From: Cryptomeria japonica
Lineage: Eukaryota > Streptophyta > Pinopsida > Cupressales > Cupressaceae
NCBI RefSeq assembly: GCF_030272615.1
Contig: NC_081411.1
Location: 160,438,971 to 160,502,970, forward strand
Length of the DNA: 64,000 nucleotides
Reading direction: 5' to 3'
Part shown: positions 22,876-34,920 of the stretch, one piece after another
Layout: each line of letters opens with the position of its first letter
Numbering within the stretch: position 1 is the first letter of the stretch
Program-made: the position numbers and the translations under genes
The notes under the pieces: generated by a model
Databases searched by the model: none
What the model was told of the DNA's origin: nothing
What the model saw: only the letters and a program-made list of their open reading frames with translations

Positions 22876-23486
22876 GTCACTAGTTGGTGCACCATCCTCT
22901 GCCTCAACTAATTTATCATTTTCTTTAGTAGGCTCAACCTCAATAGAATCCAAAAATTGTTTCTCTGCAACATCCTGAGTATCCTCCTCCTTATTTACAT
23001 CATTTGTTGAAGGATTTTCTGATAGAGTCTCAATCTTTTGACTTGCAAAATCACCTTTCTTACCTTTTGGCTGAGATGGCTTAAGTGCATCTTTGTATAG
23101 AGGATTATTCTAAATAATTTTTCTCCATATCTCTTTTGCCTCTTTCCTCACCTCCTCTACATTCCCAATCATTAATTTGTTGATCCTGTTTTTACTTTTG
23201 AATTCCTTTTTATTTGCCTCTTCAATTAAGCTCTTAACTTCAGCATGAGTAATACAAGTACACACATTTACAAGCTCTCTCTCCTTCATTTCTCTATCAA
23301 TTTTTCTTGCATACATTCTTCTAGCATCTATTAAACTGTACAAGTCCTTAGGAAAGAACTTTTCCAATTCAATCAATTTTTTTCTAAAATTATGTAAATA
23401 AAGTACAACTGCTTCCTCAACTTTTCTCTTGTCACCATCATCAAAATTTACATAACAAACTCCAACATTCTTCAAATTGCCATCTT
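22876..23486 (-). pseudogene. ORF X fragment, second copy
   Basis: Corresponds to 13170-13784 of the first copy. The longest open piece is 23110-23475, beginning near KNVGVCYVNFDDGDKRK. It carries one fewer stop than the first copy at the DREMKERELV point, where the first copy has a stop. It ends at about 23486, fused to gag zinc-knuckle sequence. The function is unknown, as for the first copy. Confidence 0.7.
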
Positions 23487-24252
23487 ACAATTGCAAGTAA
23501 AACATCTACCATTGAATTTATGAGCATTAGGTTGTCTTACCAGAGGATTCTTTCTCTTCTTTTGATCAGGTTTTGCATTTCCTTGTCCAAATCCGGAGGA
23601 TTCACCTTTCTCAAATCCTAGGCCTCACATATCCTTTCCATGTCTCTGACTTTCTAGCATCTCCTCAAGCCTTGCTGAACTGGCTTTGAATTTTTCTTTG
23701 TATTCATTGGTACTAGAAAGTTCATCCCTCAAGTTAGCAATCTATCTTTCAAGCTCTTAACCATTATTCTTTGATTGTGTCAGCTCAAGCTTAAACTGAT
23801 CATTCTTATAGATAAGCTTGGAGCATTCATCAACTCTTTTCTTCAATGATTGTGCCAGATTCTATTTATTTTTCTTTCGGTCCTCAATCTCCTTAGCCAG
23901 CCTCATCACAATGGATTGCATATCATTCTTCAAAGAAACATTCTCTCTCTCAACCTTGTTAACTTCATTAACTTTTTCCTAGAATTCCATGATATGATCT
24001 TCTTTCTCCTACAACTTGTCCATTAATTCCTTCCTCTTCTCTCTAAAAACACTTTCTTGATCCTTCAGCTCACGAATGAATTCATCAGTAGCATTCAAGT
24101 TCTTCTTTAGGGCACAGATCTCACTTCTAGCTCATCAAGATCCTCAAGTGCCACATTGAGTTGTCTCTGAAAACTGGAATCCATTGAATCAATCTCCCAG
24201 ATATTAGTCAAGAAGTTAGGCTTCCTCAGAGGAACTAGGCTTTGATACCAAT
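23487..24252 (-). pseudogene. Copia/Sirevirus-like gag remnant (coiled coil to first knuckle) plus primer site
   Basis: From LTR E leftward on the minus strand: a tRNA-iMet-type primer site (24237-24252), gag N-terminus, a long Glu/Lys/Leu-rich coiled-coil region, then LGFEKGESS and the start of a knuckle (GRCFTCN) where the sequence breaks into ORF X. Several TAG/TGA stops and at least one single-base deletion relative to copy D (near 24134) interrupt the frame. This copy supplies the coiled-coil part deleted from the 9975-17273 element. Confidence 0.75.
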
Positions 24253-25211
24253 TGTTAGAATCAGAGATCACTGAGAGGTGGGGTGAATTAGTGATCTGTC
24301 AAAATTCAAATCCAAAAACTTATTCTTTATCCACCAGCTAGCAATGCATAACAGAAAAGAACATAAACATGCAATAAACAAACCACAAATTCACAACAAC
24401 ATAATTTTTATGTAGAAAATCGGAAAGGGAAATACCACGGTGGGTCTAAAACCCACAATACTCATATACTATGGCTAGGAGTACATAAATGTTACATAGA
24501 TGGGGAATGCACTTGCATTCAGGCTCATTGCTCAAATATAGTTGCTCGAAAGGCTACAACCTTCAGGGAAGTCTCACTAACTTAAAATTTGATTATAATG
24601 AGATAATACAATGAAATGAACTCTAAAGTAGCATCGAATAATGCATGGATGAGTTACGGTTAAGCACAAGATCTTAGACTATCTTCGCTCTGCTAAATAC
24701 TTTGTCTTAGCTACCAGATTGTCTGAAAGCCAAATGCGCACGTAAAACTGCACTTAATCGCACCAAAATGTATCACCACAATTGCATTTCTCTGAAAACC
24801 AATTGCCAATTAAATCTTATATATCCAGTCTTAACATAAAAGAAATCTCCTTCAAGTCGGCTTCAAGAAGTTTAACGTGTAGCTCCAAGTCATCTTCAAT
24901 CTCGATCAAAGCATAGCGTCGGACCAAAAGATTGTAATCACACACTTCCTAAGGATCCTCCCATTCACAAAGAACATGAAATCAACCACCAAAATTACCA
25001 CAATCATTGGAAATCATTCCAGACCAAAACAATACCAAGATATCCTGTTTAATAGGTTAACTGCTTATCGGTTAACTCTAGCTTCCAGATAGGATGAATC
25101 ATGATTTTTGGATCTAATCTCCAAGAAGAGTTGCCATCAATGACAACCCTAAATCATAAATCAATCACCTGATGCCACCAGAAATCACCGGATGAGTATC
25201 AATTGCCAACA
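24253..25211 (-). repeat. LTR copy E
   Basis: A 959-bp LTR copy, TGTTAGAATC to GCCAACA on the plus strand, followed by CATAC and telomere-like repeat as in copy D. Confidence 0.85.
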
Positions 25212-25835
25212 CATACTAACTGTAACCCTAACCCTAACCATGATGTAAACCTTAACCTTAACCTTAATCTTAAGCACTAATCTTAAGCATGATCCTAACC
25301 ATAATCCTGACTTTGATGTAAATTCTAACCGTAATCATGATGTTAACACTGAACCTAACCCTAACCCTTACCCTAGCCATTGTGTAAACCCTAACTTTAG
25401 CCATAATCCTAACTATAACCCTAAGCCTAAGCCTAAGAAGAATCTTAATCCAAACCCTAACTCCAACCATAATTCTAACCATAAGCCTAAACCCTAATCA
25501 CAATACTAACCTTAACCCTAATGCTAATGCTAGCCGAACCATAATCTTAAACTCTAATCACAATCCTAACCTTAACCCTAACCTAAATTTAACCCTAATA
25601 ATTAACCTTAACCCTAACCATAAATTTAACCCTAATATTAAACTGTAACCATAACCCTAATGCTAACCATAATCCTAAACCAAAACCAAAGCCTAACATT
25701 GATGCTAACCATAACCATTATCAGAATCCTAACTCCAATCATAACCTCAAGTCGAACCATGCTGTAAACATTATCCTCAACCATAACACTAACCTTAACC
25801 CAAATACTGGCCATAACCATAATACTTGCCATTAA
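25212..25835. repeat. Telomere-like block (copy 3)
   Basis: Degenerate CCCTAA-type hexamers, a duplicate of 18735-19355. Confidence 0.88.
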
Positions 25836-26632
25836 ATAAAGTTTAATATATCTTAGATTTTAGTACTTGCTTTGATCTTGCAACACATATATTATTAAAA
25901 ATAGTCTAAATAGATATATAAAATTTCACATTTCTCTGCATAATAATATAATTTATTTTAATAAAAAGATACTATATAATTATATATTGATTTATTTTAT
26001 GTTTTCCATGTTGCGCGACGCCACTGCCACTAGCATATATACCTTAAATTTTAATTTAATTTGTATGAAGTACACCAAGAGATATCCTTCTCAAGGCACC
26101 TATTTTTAATCAATTTTACACCCTAAAGTCAAATAGGCACCTTGAGAAAGATATCTCTCAACGTAGTTTATATAGATTAAATTAAAATTTAAGGTATATA
26201 TGCTAGATGTACCCCTTATCACAACCCTTCCCTTAGTCTAATCCTAATCATTATCTTGATCATAATTGAAATATTATTGATGCGATGTATATAACATTAA
26301 ATAATATGATAATAATATTTACTATTTTAATAATACTTAAATAAATATTATAGTATCATTTAATATGATTTTATAATGGTATTATATATTATATCATAAT
26401 ATCATTTAATTTTATAATTAATATAAGATTGCAATACTATCTTAAATAAAATATTATATATTTTATTTTATAATATATATATATATATATATATATAATT
26501 AATATTAATAAAATATTATATAACACATTTATTATAATCTCCTGAATATATTATTCATTAAAGAATTTAAAAATATATTATTGGCTTTATATTATTTCAT
26601 AATTATGTTTAATAATTATATATTATAATATT
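25836..26632. other. AT-rich segment, second copy (left part)
   Basis: Matches 19356 to about 20080. It includes a TA microsatellite at about 26473-26497 that is absent from the first copy. It ends at the LINE insertion. Confidence 0.8.
26030..26206. repeat. 177-bp foldback element, copy 2
   Basis: Duplicate of 19554-19730. The inner arms pair better here (AATAGGCACCTTGAGAA on the right arm), which suggests selection or recency cannot be excluded, although duplication alone explains its presence. Confidence 0.75.
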
Positions 26633-26647
26633 AATAAATATTACTAA
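26633..26647. other. Left target-site duplication of LINE 1
   Basis: AATAAATATTACTAA, identical to 32475-32489. A 15-bp duplication is typical of L1-type target-primed integration. Confidence 0.85.
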
Positions 26648-26836
26648 TAATCAATTAATTAGTATCCAAATATTTTCACTTGACATTACGAGGCGAACTC
26701 TGCGAATTTGGAATAAAGCGTAGGCTGCTTTAAGGTGGCAATCTCTAGCAAGTTTGAATAGAGTGACAGGAGACAGCTGGAGGTCCCCGATCGCAATGTC
26801 AGTCCAGGTGTAGTCCTCTCCAACCCTTCCATTAAT

Positions 26837-28423
26837 ATGGTTGATTTACTTGGTTCTCAATCTCCCTCGCTCTGCCATTCGGCAGAGCCCATACCCCCTA
26901 AATCCTCTCCCACTGTGCCGAAGGATGCCGACATTAATGGCATCTCTGTTAATACCCCTAACCCTACCTATAAACCAAAAACATTTTCTAAACCAGTGGC
27001 CAATACAACTGGTGTTGTAGATGAGAAAGCCAAGTTTAACCTTGCAGTTGCCAGTGCACGCGATGCCACCGTTCCTGGTAAGTGCTCCATGGCTCCTTTG
27101 GCCCCTTTCTCCATCGCTCCTAATCCTGAAATGCTTACTGAGATTATTAAGGAGAAGAATAGGTTAAAGAATACTGCGATTTTCTTTTCGACTGTTGAAC
27201 TTGATAAGTGTCCTCCTCGAAAATTTCTTGACAACTAGTTTCATAATTTTTGGAATCTCAAAATGGGCTTTCACATTTCTTTTTGCCGACAGATCCAGAA
27301 GGGTTTATTTGTGATATTCTTTGTTAATCATGAATATCAAGTTGATGTCCTTAAAAAGCAATATTGGACTGTTGGATCAACTTCTTTCCGTGCTTTGGCT
27401 TGGACTCCTGAGGCTGTGCACGAAGAAGTTCTTGCCCTTTCGACCCCTAGATGGATAATGGTTAGAAATGTCCCCCCCTTTTTATGGGAATTCTTGCCTC
27501 AATTGCTTGAACCGTTGGGCAAAACCATCTGAATGGATGATATTGTTAGGCTGGTACTGCATATGGACGCCAGAGTCCTTATTTCTTTGCAACCAGGGAA
27601 GGAAATCCCTGCTGACATCTCTATTAACATCATGGAAGAAACTTTTGTGTGCCCTATTGAAATATTGGGAGATCTAAATGCTTGTTTCTTATGTCGGAAA
27701 GAGGGCCACCTTAGAAAGGATTGCCCCATTATTAAAAAGAATCAGAACCTTGCTAAATTACCTCAACCCGATAACCCTGATCTACCTCCTTCGGTTAACA
27801 AAAACACTCAAGAGGAAACTACCTCCAAACCTCCTCCTACTCTTGACTCAACCTCTCCTGTTTCTCGTAATGCTCAAATCTCTTTCCCTTTTTCGGACAT
27901 GGCTATTGATGAGGCAAACACTGACGATGGCTTCCAAACCGTCAACAAAAAGAGAAGGCGCAAGGGTAATAACATTAATCATTCTAAAACTTTGAATCCT
28001 GCCTCCTTGAGAAATCTCCTTCCCCAAACTCTTCTTGTTATCCCTCCTATGGTTGAATTTAGCAGCGACAACCCTCCTTGCTCCCCTACTATTTGTTCCA
28101 ACAATTCCGACCTGAATATCTCTCTAGGAGCATCTCAAAAGTTCTCGCAAAAAGTTTTTAAGGAACTAAGTGATGATTGTTCTATTGAAATCATCCCTGC
28201 TATTAACAATCTCCTTGGCATGCCTTTGATGGAAGTGGATTCCCAATCCAAAAATGAAGATGATCCTAAATCTGATACCCTTGCTTCGAAACGTAGAGGA
28301 AGACCTCCAGGATCTAAGAATAAAACCTCTGGTAAGAAAACAAGGGATAGTTCTACTAAGTCTTTACCCTCAGATAATGAAGCTGGTGTTGTGTGCCCTA
28401 CTCCCTCTAATGTTTCCTCATGA
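26837..28423 (+). pseudogene. LINE 1 ORF1: gag-like RNA-binding protein with CCHC knuckle and AT-hook-like motif
   Basis: One frame of 529 codons broken by two stops, TAG at 27236 and TGA at 27530. The middle part (FHNFWNLKMG to the second stop) has the look of the DUF4283 domain found in plant L1 ORF1 proteins. At 27683-27724 it reads CFLCRKEGHLRKDC, a complete CCHC zinc knuckle. Near the C terminus (about 28288-28323) lies KRRGRPPGSKNK, an AT-hook-like basic motif. ORF1 proteins coat the LINE RNA and deliver it to the nucleus. The start is the first ATG in the frame. The stop codon overlaps the ORF2 start as ATGA. The only breaks in the frame are the two stops. Confidence 0.85.
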
Positions 28424-31400
28424 ATTGTTTATCTTGGAATGTGAGGGGTCTTGAATCCTCGGATAGGAAATTTGTTATTAAGCATTTTCTTAGTTCTTTT
28501 AATTCTATGGATTTATGTTGCAAGAAGTTAAAGCCATCAGTTTCATGCTTGAAACCAACCTTAACTTTATATGGAATAATGCGATCAAGTTTTGCACTAA
28601 TCATAATAGAGGCAGAGGTGGAATTGCTCTCCTCACCAACCCCAAATGGGGGAACTATATTACTGCCAATGGCATCTCTCCCTACCAGAGAGCTGTCTGG
28701 ATTATCATTAATCATAATAATAATAATATCTTTGGCATTTGCTCTATCTATGCCCCCAATGACTCTAAGGAGAGGGCTAATCTTTGGAAATGGATGACTA
28801 CCCTCCCTGATATCCCCTAGCTGGTTGGCGGAGATTTTAATATGGTTGAGTCCCAACAAGATAAATCTGGAGGTAATCCCTTCATTTGGAAAGATAATGA
28901 AAAGATTCATTGGAACAAGTTAATTAATTCTAAGACTCTATTTGACCCTTTAGCTGGCAATAAGGCCTCTAACCCCAAGATTTGGCACACTTGGTGCAAC
29001 TTTCAACAGGGCCACTCTTGAATCTATTCCATACTTGACTGTTTCTATGGCAACAAGAATGTTTTCTCCTTCCTTCCTGACAACTAGAATAACATTGTCC
29101 TTGTTACAGCCACCACTCTCTCTGATCATCATCTCATTTTTACCCGTGTCAGCCTCAATTTCACCCCTGTTCACCCTAGGACGACTAATCCCAAGTTCAT
29201 TTTGAATACCAGTCTCCTTCTTGATGAAGATATCCTTGCTGCTATCCAGATTATTCACAATATCAATAAGGTCAATTTCCCTAACTTCTCCATGACTTTC
29301 AGATGGAAGGTCAATCTCCCAGCTTGGCAATGTCTCCTCAAAACCATTGGTCAAAAGATGCTAAGGATTATAGATTCGTTGAAAAATGTCTTTACTCTGA
29401 TCTCCAAGAGGCTGAGAGCAATGTTCAAAATGATTCCTCCAATATTGACCTTGTCTCCCAGGTGATATCTGCTAAGGATGCCTTGAGGAAGCATCAACAA
29501 TTTAGAATATGTGGTGCTAAAATCAGATCTCGCGCTCATTGGATCCAGAACAGATACTGTGGTTCCAAATTCTTTTTTAACCTTTTAAAACAAAAACAAA
29601 CCAAGGAGTCTATTGACAGACTCTATGGAGGCTGCTGTTCTTAGGAATAAGTGTAAACCTCTTATGCTGGATAATGATGATATTACTATCTTATCTAAGG
29701 ATATCTCTTTGGATGAGATTGAAAAAGCTATCAACTCTCTCAATAATGATAAGGCCCCTGGCCCTGATGGGCTCCCTATTGAATTTTATAAGGCCAATAT
29801 TAGTTGGATCTGTAAGGACTTACATGACATTTATGTGGAGGCCATAGCTAATGGTTCCCTTGGCCCTGAGATTAACAGTGGCATCATTAAACTTCTTCCC
29901 AAAGATGGGGACAAAGCTCTTATAAAAAATTGGAGGCCTATCACCCTCCTCAATGTCTCCTATAAAATTTTGGCCAAGATCCTGGCCCTCAGACTTGCTC
30001 ATATCCTTCCTAAGTTTGTTTGTGCTACCTAGACTGGTTTTATCAAAGGTAGATATATTTTGGAAAACTTAATTACTAGCTAGGAAGCCATGGATTGGGT
30101 GAAGTGTTCTCATTAGAACTCTGCGATGTTACTCCTGGATTTTGAAAAAGCCTATGATAGGGTTGAATGGAACTTTATCGTTATGATGCTTGAAGCATTT
30201 GGTTTCCCAGCCTTCTTTTGTAACTCGGTTCGAGCTCTGCTTAATGATGCCTCTACCCAGGTGGAGGTCAATGGTTCCCTCTCCAATCCCTTTCCTCTTG
30301 GTAGGTCTATCAGACAAGGATGTCCCCTTGCCCCTACTTTGTTTGTCATAGCTTCAGAAGCCCTTTACTATATCCTCAGGGACAATACGCTTTCCCCTGA
30401 TGTTAGAGGTCTTTATCTCCCTAACAATGATGAGCTTATAAACTGTCAGTTTGCTGATGATACTGCCTTATTTTTTGAGCTTTCCAACAATAACTTTGCA
30501 GCCTTGCAAACCAAACTTAATTTGTTCTGCTCTATCTCTGGTGCTCGTATTTCCCAATCCAAATCCATCTGCCTGGGGTGGGAAGAGCAACCTCCTATTT
30601 GGTTCAATCAGTATAACTTCCAATGGGGCGGACCTCATAAGATTGTTAAGTATTTAGGTATCCCCTTCTTTGTTGAGACTTCCCTCAAAGACATGTGGTC
30701 TTGGATTAAGGAAAAAATTGATAAGAAGATGAATAAGTGGCATAACAGATCTTTATCTCTTGCTGGCATAATTCAGGTTTGTCAAAAAATGTTGTTTTCA
30801 TATAGCATATACTACTCCTCTGCTTGGATGTTTAGTAACTACCAAATTTTGGAAATTCAAAAGGCCATTAGGAGCTTCCTCTGGTCTGATGGTAAAGGAA
30901 ATAGAAAAAGGCATGCGGTCAAATGGGACTAGTGTCATACTGACAAACTCCTTGGGGGGCTGGGGCTTAAAGACCTTAAAACTCAAGGTATTTCTTTATC
31001 TGCCAAATGGATCTTTCATTCTATGGATGGGAACGATCCATGGAAGGTGCTGGTTAGGCATAACATTGTAAGAGGCTTTCCTAAAAAAGATAGATCTTGG
31101 AGGAATCTCCCATTTTGTGACTTAACTGTTGGCAACTTCCCAGTCAATGTCCAAGGCTCTGCTATTTTCAGATCCATCTGGAGAGCCTAGGACCATGTCA
31201 GGAATTTTATCACCAATAAGGATTTCCATGATACTAAGCATCTATATGGTGAAAGATCCATTTGGTGGAACTTGCACCGAGCTGGTAAACCCCTAGCCCT
31301 TTCCCAAGGATGCTCTACTAGGTTGTGGGCTAAATTGGGGATCTCCCAGCTTGCTGATATTTTTGAAAATGATAAACTCATCAATTGGGATGAGCTCAAG

Positions 31401-32351
31401 AATAGATTCAATATTCCGGACTCCCAAAAGAAGACTTATAATATGATTGTCAAGGCTACTAAGGACCTGCCCTTTGACTGTCATGTGGACTCTCATAGAT
31501 GCTTAAATTGCAAATGGCCGGATGGGGTCATCATGGTTAATCTCAAAGCCAAGAATATCTATAGAATCATTGATCATAATGAAAATATTATTAATCATAT
31601 CAATACTATTTGGTACTCTTCTCTTGATGCTGTGTCTTGGAAAAAGTATTTTGGTATTCTCTAGAAAGGCCCCGTTGAGCCTAAAATCAGATGTTTTAGG
31701 TGGCCGATTCTGCTTGACAGACTCCCTATTAGACAAGATGGTCACACTACTGACATTTGCAGTCTCTGCAGGCTTCCTGAAACAGGTAGACATATCCTCT
31801 TTGATTGCATCTTTGCTAAAGAAATATGGAATATGTTTGGTATTTTTTATCCTTTAAATGTGAACATTCTGGAAATTGTTACTGGTCATATTGATGGGCT
31901 TAAAAAGGATGCTAATTTATTTTGGAATATGCTGTCTTCTAACATCCTCTGGCAGATTTGGAAGTGTAGGAACGAGGAAAGGTATCAAAGCAACCCTAGA
32001 GTTCTTATTGAGTTTTTTCAAAAACTCACTTTTAAAAAAATCTTTTTGCAGTTCCACACAACAATGATGATGGAAAAAGACAAGCTGAGGAGATTCTTGA
32101 AAGATGGGCATGCCACTGTTTTCGTCTATGAGCTGAAGCATGGTCACGAGTGGAGGAGGAACTTCGATGACCTTCAAATGTTTGAACGAACTTGCAAAAG
32201 GCTGAACCAAGAGATCAAGAAGAATATTAATTCAAGGAAAAATGAGATATTCATGCTTATGCAAATCTGGGAGCGTATGATCATAGTTTGGATGGAGGGT
32301 CCTCTTGGTTGGACTGCTTGGGTTGATACCCATTATGTTGTCTTACACTAG
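28420..32351 (+). pseudogene. LINE 1 ORF2: APE endonuclease, reverse transcriptase, zf-RVT
   Basis: Starts at ATG 28420 with MNCLSWNVRGL, the usual N-terminus of L1 endonucleases. Endonuclease motifs: QEVK (28521), YAPND, GGDFN (28827) and SDHH (29121). RT motifs: KAPGPDG (about 29751), NWRPITLLN, a TGFIKGR box, LLDFEKAYDRVEW, RQGCPLAP and catalytic FADD (30450-30461). The zinc-binding zf-RVT part is near 31680-31830 (CSLC...HILFDC). No RNase H follows; the tail instead is a basic, Glu/Lys-rich stretch of about 110 residues. Frameshifts lie near 28512, 29330 and 29630. Stops include 28818, 30030, 30081, 30114, 30930, 31188 and 31662, all TAG. The protein nicks target DNA and copies LINE RNA in place. 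Confidence 0.9.
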
Positions 32352-32474
32352 ATGTCCTTTAGCTTCTTCTCTAGTCTGTTTACATGATACTCTGAATTCG
32401 TGGTGAGGCTGGGCCTCTTTTTTGATACTATCATTGGATGTTTTTATATTTGATCTACCTATTTTTAATATAAA

Positions 32475-32489
32475 AATAAATATTACTAA
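32475..32489. other. Right target-site duplication of LINE 1
   Basis: AATAAATATTACTAA, identical to 26633-26647. Confidence 0.85.
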
Positions 32490-33345
32490 ATTAAATTAAT
32501 ACAAAATCATATTAAATAAAATATTATAATAACTTATCTTATAATATCTAATATTATATAATATATTAATTTTAATATTTGATTCAATATGTTTCATCAA
32601 AGATTACAAATACTATATTATTAAACATTATAATTTATTTTATTAAAGGTCAAAATATTATATTATTATATTTAGCATAATTATATAAAATATTAATACA
32701 TATAAATTATGGCAAGAGTTATCCTTCTCGAGGCACCTATTTTCATCAATTTGCCTCCATTGAAAAAACACCCATAAAAGAATATCTCTCAACATAATTT
32801 ATATATATATTAATATTTAATATATGTATGCTTGTTCTTAAATTCAATTGAAACTTTACTAAGGTTAGTAAACAATCATCACAAGTTTCATTATCTAATA
32901 GAATCTTTTAAATAGTTTCAGAGTAAGGGAATTCTTGTTGGTCAAGGAAATTGTTCAAACATTTAGCTTGTCAAATATTGCAAGTAGAGTAGCAACCCAC
33001 CACAAAATGGAAGGTGTACTTTGAAGTAATCATTGTTTCATGAATTTTATAGAGTTACCTCAAAAACAGTTGAAAGAAGAGAGAAGTCAAAAATATTTTT
33101 AATTTGAAGTAATTATATTATCTTAATTTTTTAAGTATTGATTTGTAATATTAAAAGGTGAAAAAAACAAAAAATTATATAATAAATATCTATAGAATTA
33201 TAGAAATCACAATGTTTTCAACTTCTTATTAAAAATTATATTTTTAATGATTTTTTTCATATTTTATTTTAAACTTCATCAAAGTTTACATGCAATTTTA
33301 AAAAAAAATTATTTTAATTCAATCTAATTGGCTCATAACTTCAAC
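32490..33345. other. AT-rich segment, second copy (right part)
   Basis: From about 32566 it matches 20095-20869 closely. The first ~75 bp, together with ~85 bp left of the LINE, have no counterpart in copy 1, so either copy 2 gained or copy 1 lost a short AT-rich piece. Confidence 0.8.
32689..32817. repeat. Related foldback element, copy 2
   Basis: Duplicate of 20218-20344, with inner arm TTATCCTTCTCGAGGCACC closer to the 177-bp hairpin than copy 1 is. Confidence 0.6.
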
Positions 33346-34920
33346 CAGATATAATAGACTTAACACAAACTATCAACATGAATTTTAAACATGAGCAGAA
33401 GTGGGAGGTCTGTAGGTAGGGTTTCGTCTTTGGAGGGTGAGGATGGAGAGGGTGAAGCAGATGATGTAGGTGATGTGGAAGGCTATTTGGTTGTCTTGGT
33501 GGTCTAGGCTTGAGCCTCTTTTCGGTGCCATTATTTTTTTTGGGCCATTTGGTACCACATCCTTTTCCTAGCAGTTGTGGTGTTGCAAGGGCCCATGTGT
33601 TTGTGGCTCTTCTTGAGCATGGGGGTTTGCATCTTGTTGTGGCTTCAGTTTCAAATGCCCCTAATCTGTAGTGAGTTTGATGTGGTTCTACCCTTTTGAG
33701 CCTTGCTGATTCTATGATGCTACTCGTAGGGGGGCTCCTTTTGGTGCCCTTTCCTTAAGTTGGGGTATCTATATTGTGTATGCCATTTCTTCTTATGTTG
33801 GTTGTGGGCATGACTTTCTTGGTTTATTTTTAGACTTCCCTAGCCATCCTTGGAGCTTTGTTTTGGAGGTGAGCTTGGTCTTTGGCGAGGTTGGTTGTGG
33901 TGGCAAGAGCTTGTTGGAGGAGGGGACTTTCTCTTCTCCGCCGACTTATGTCTTTGGGGGTTGTTTCGTTGTTTGGGTTTTTCCTTAGTGGGGGAGTTCT
34001 TTCTCTTTCTCTTTTCTAGCCTTCCAATGCTTTGTGTTGGTTACTTCGTTGCTACTATTTTTCATGGGCACGTTCTAGCAATTTGTTTTTGGTTGGGGTT
34101 TTTTGTTGTTTTGGCTCTATTATGCTTCATGGGGGCTCTTTCTGCCATTTTCGTGTCCCTTTTCTCCGTGTCTCCTTTTGAGATGGAGCGGGTGGTGTTG
34201 GGTTATGGTGGTCTTCTACTTCTCCTTATTCATTTTCTATTAGAGCATCCTATTGAGGTAGAGTTGTCTTGTATGGAGGTGGAAACATGCTTTGCAAGAT
34301 ATGTGGGGAGATGTTTGGGGGCTTTGGTTGCCCTTAATTTTGAGTTGTTGAGCTACTATATGCCTTTGTTTATTTATTGGTAATGTTCTATTAGTAGAGG
34401 TTAGAATATGTTGTAAGGCGATTGTGGTTACCCTTCCTTTAGTGGTCCTTCTTATCCTATTAAGGTGGATGTTGAGGGTTTCTCTTTTTCATCTTCTACA
34501 GATCTATCCTATAGAGGTGGAGGTGTCTTCTATTGAGGTGGAGACTTGGTTTGCAAGAGAGGATGGTAGTCTTATTGTTTTAGTAGGGTGTCTCTAGTTT
34601 ATTTACTTTTATTTTGTTAATTGTAGGAGAAAAGTAATTTGTGTTTTACTTGTTGTTTGTTTCAAAGTTATGGGACCCTTCTTAAAACCCATGATGGTTG
34701 TTTTCATGAGTTAAGTTTTTCGGTGGCTTCAACCATGTTTTTTAGCAAATGGATCTTTAATATTCTTATATTTTCATTATGTTGTTATTTGGATGTTGTT
34801 GGTCTTTTTTGATCTTCTTGTAAAGTTTTGCTTGTGGATTTCAAATCCTCGTTAAATTTGTTTGTAAAGGGCTTTGGGGTCCCTTCAAAACCTATTTTAC
34901 CCAATCAAATTTTTTGATCA
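33346..34920. repeat. T/G-rich unclassified repeat, copy 2
   Basis: Matches 20870-22211 up to about 34731 and then continues to AAGGGCTTTGGGGTCCCTT and TACCCAATCAAA at about 34866-34912. The stem-forming GGG...CCC and the A-rich finish look like the end of a LINE or SINE, but no coding frame supports this. Open frames here (for example 33850-34383) are low-complexity Gly/Leu/Phe strings. Confidence 0.5.

Larger units (their letters stand above)
26648..32474 (+). mobile_element. LINE 1: near full-length L1-type non-LTR retrotransposon
   Basis: A 5.8-kb insertion flanked by a perfect 15-bp duplication and absent from the corresponding site in the first copy of the duplicated segment. It holds ORF1 (nucleic-acid binding) and ORF2 (endonuclease, reverse transcriptase, zinc-binding domain) in the same direction, and ends with an A/T-rich tail. 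Both ORFs carry stops and ORF2 carries frameshifts, so it is inactive. The first ~190 bp are 5' leader and the last ~120 bp are 3' leader-type sequence. Confidence 0.92.

Noticed and set aside
29351-32210. Minus-strand open frames within LINE 1
   Set aside because: They are antisense shadows of ORF2.
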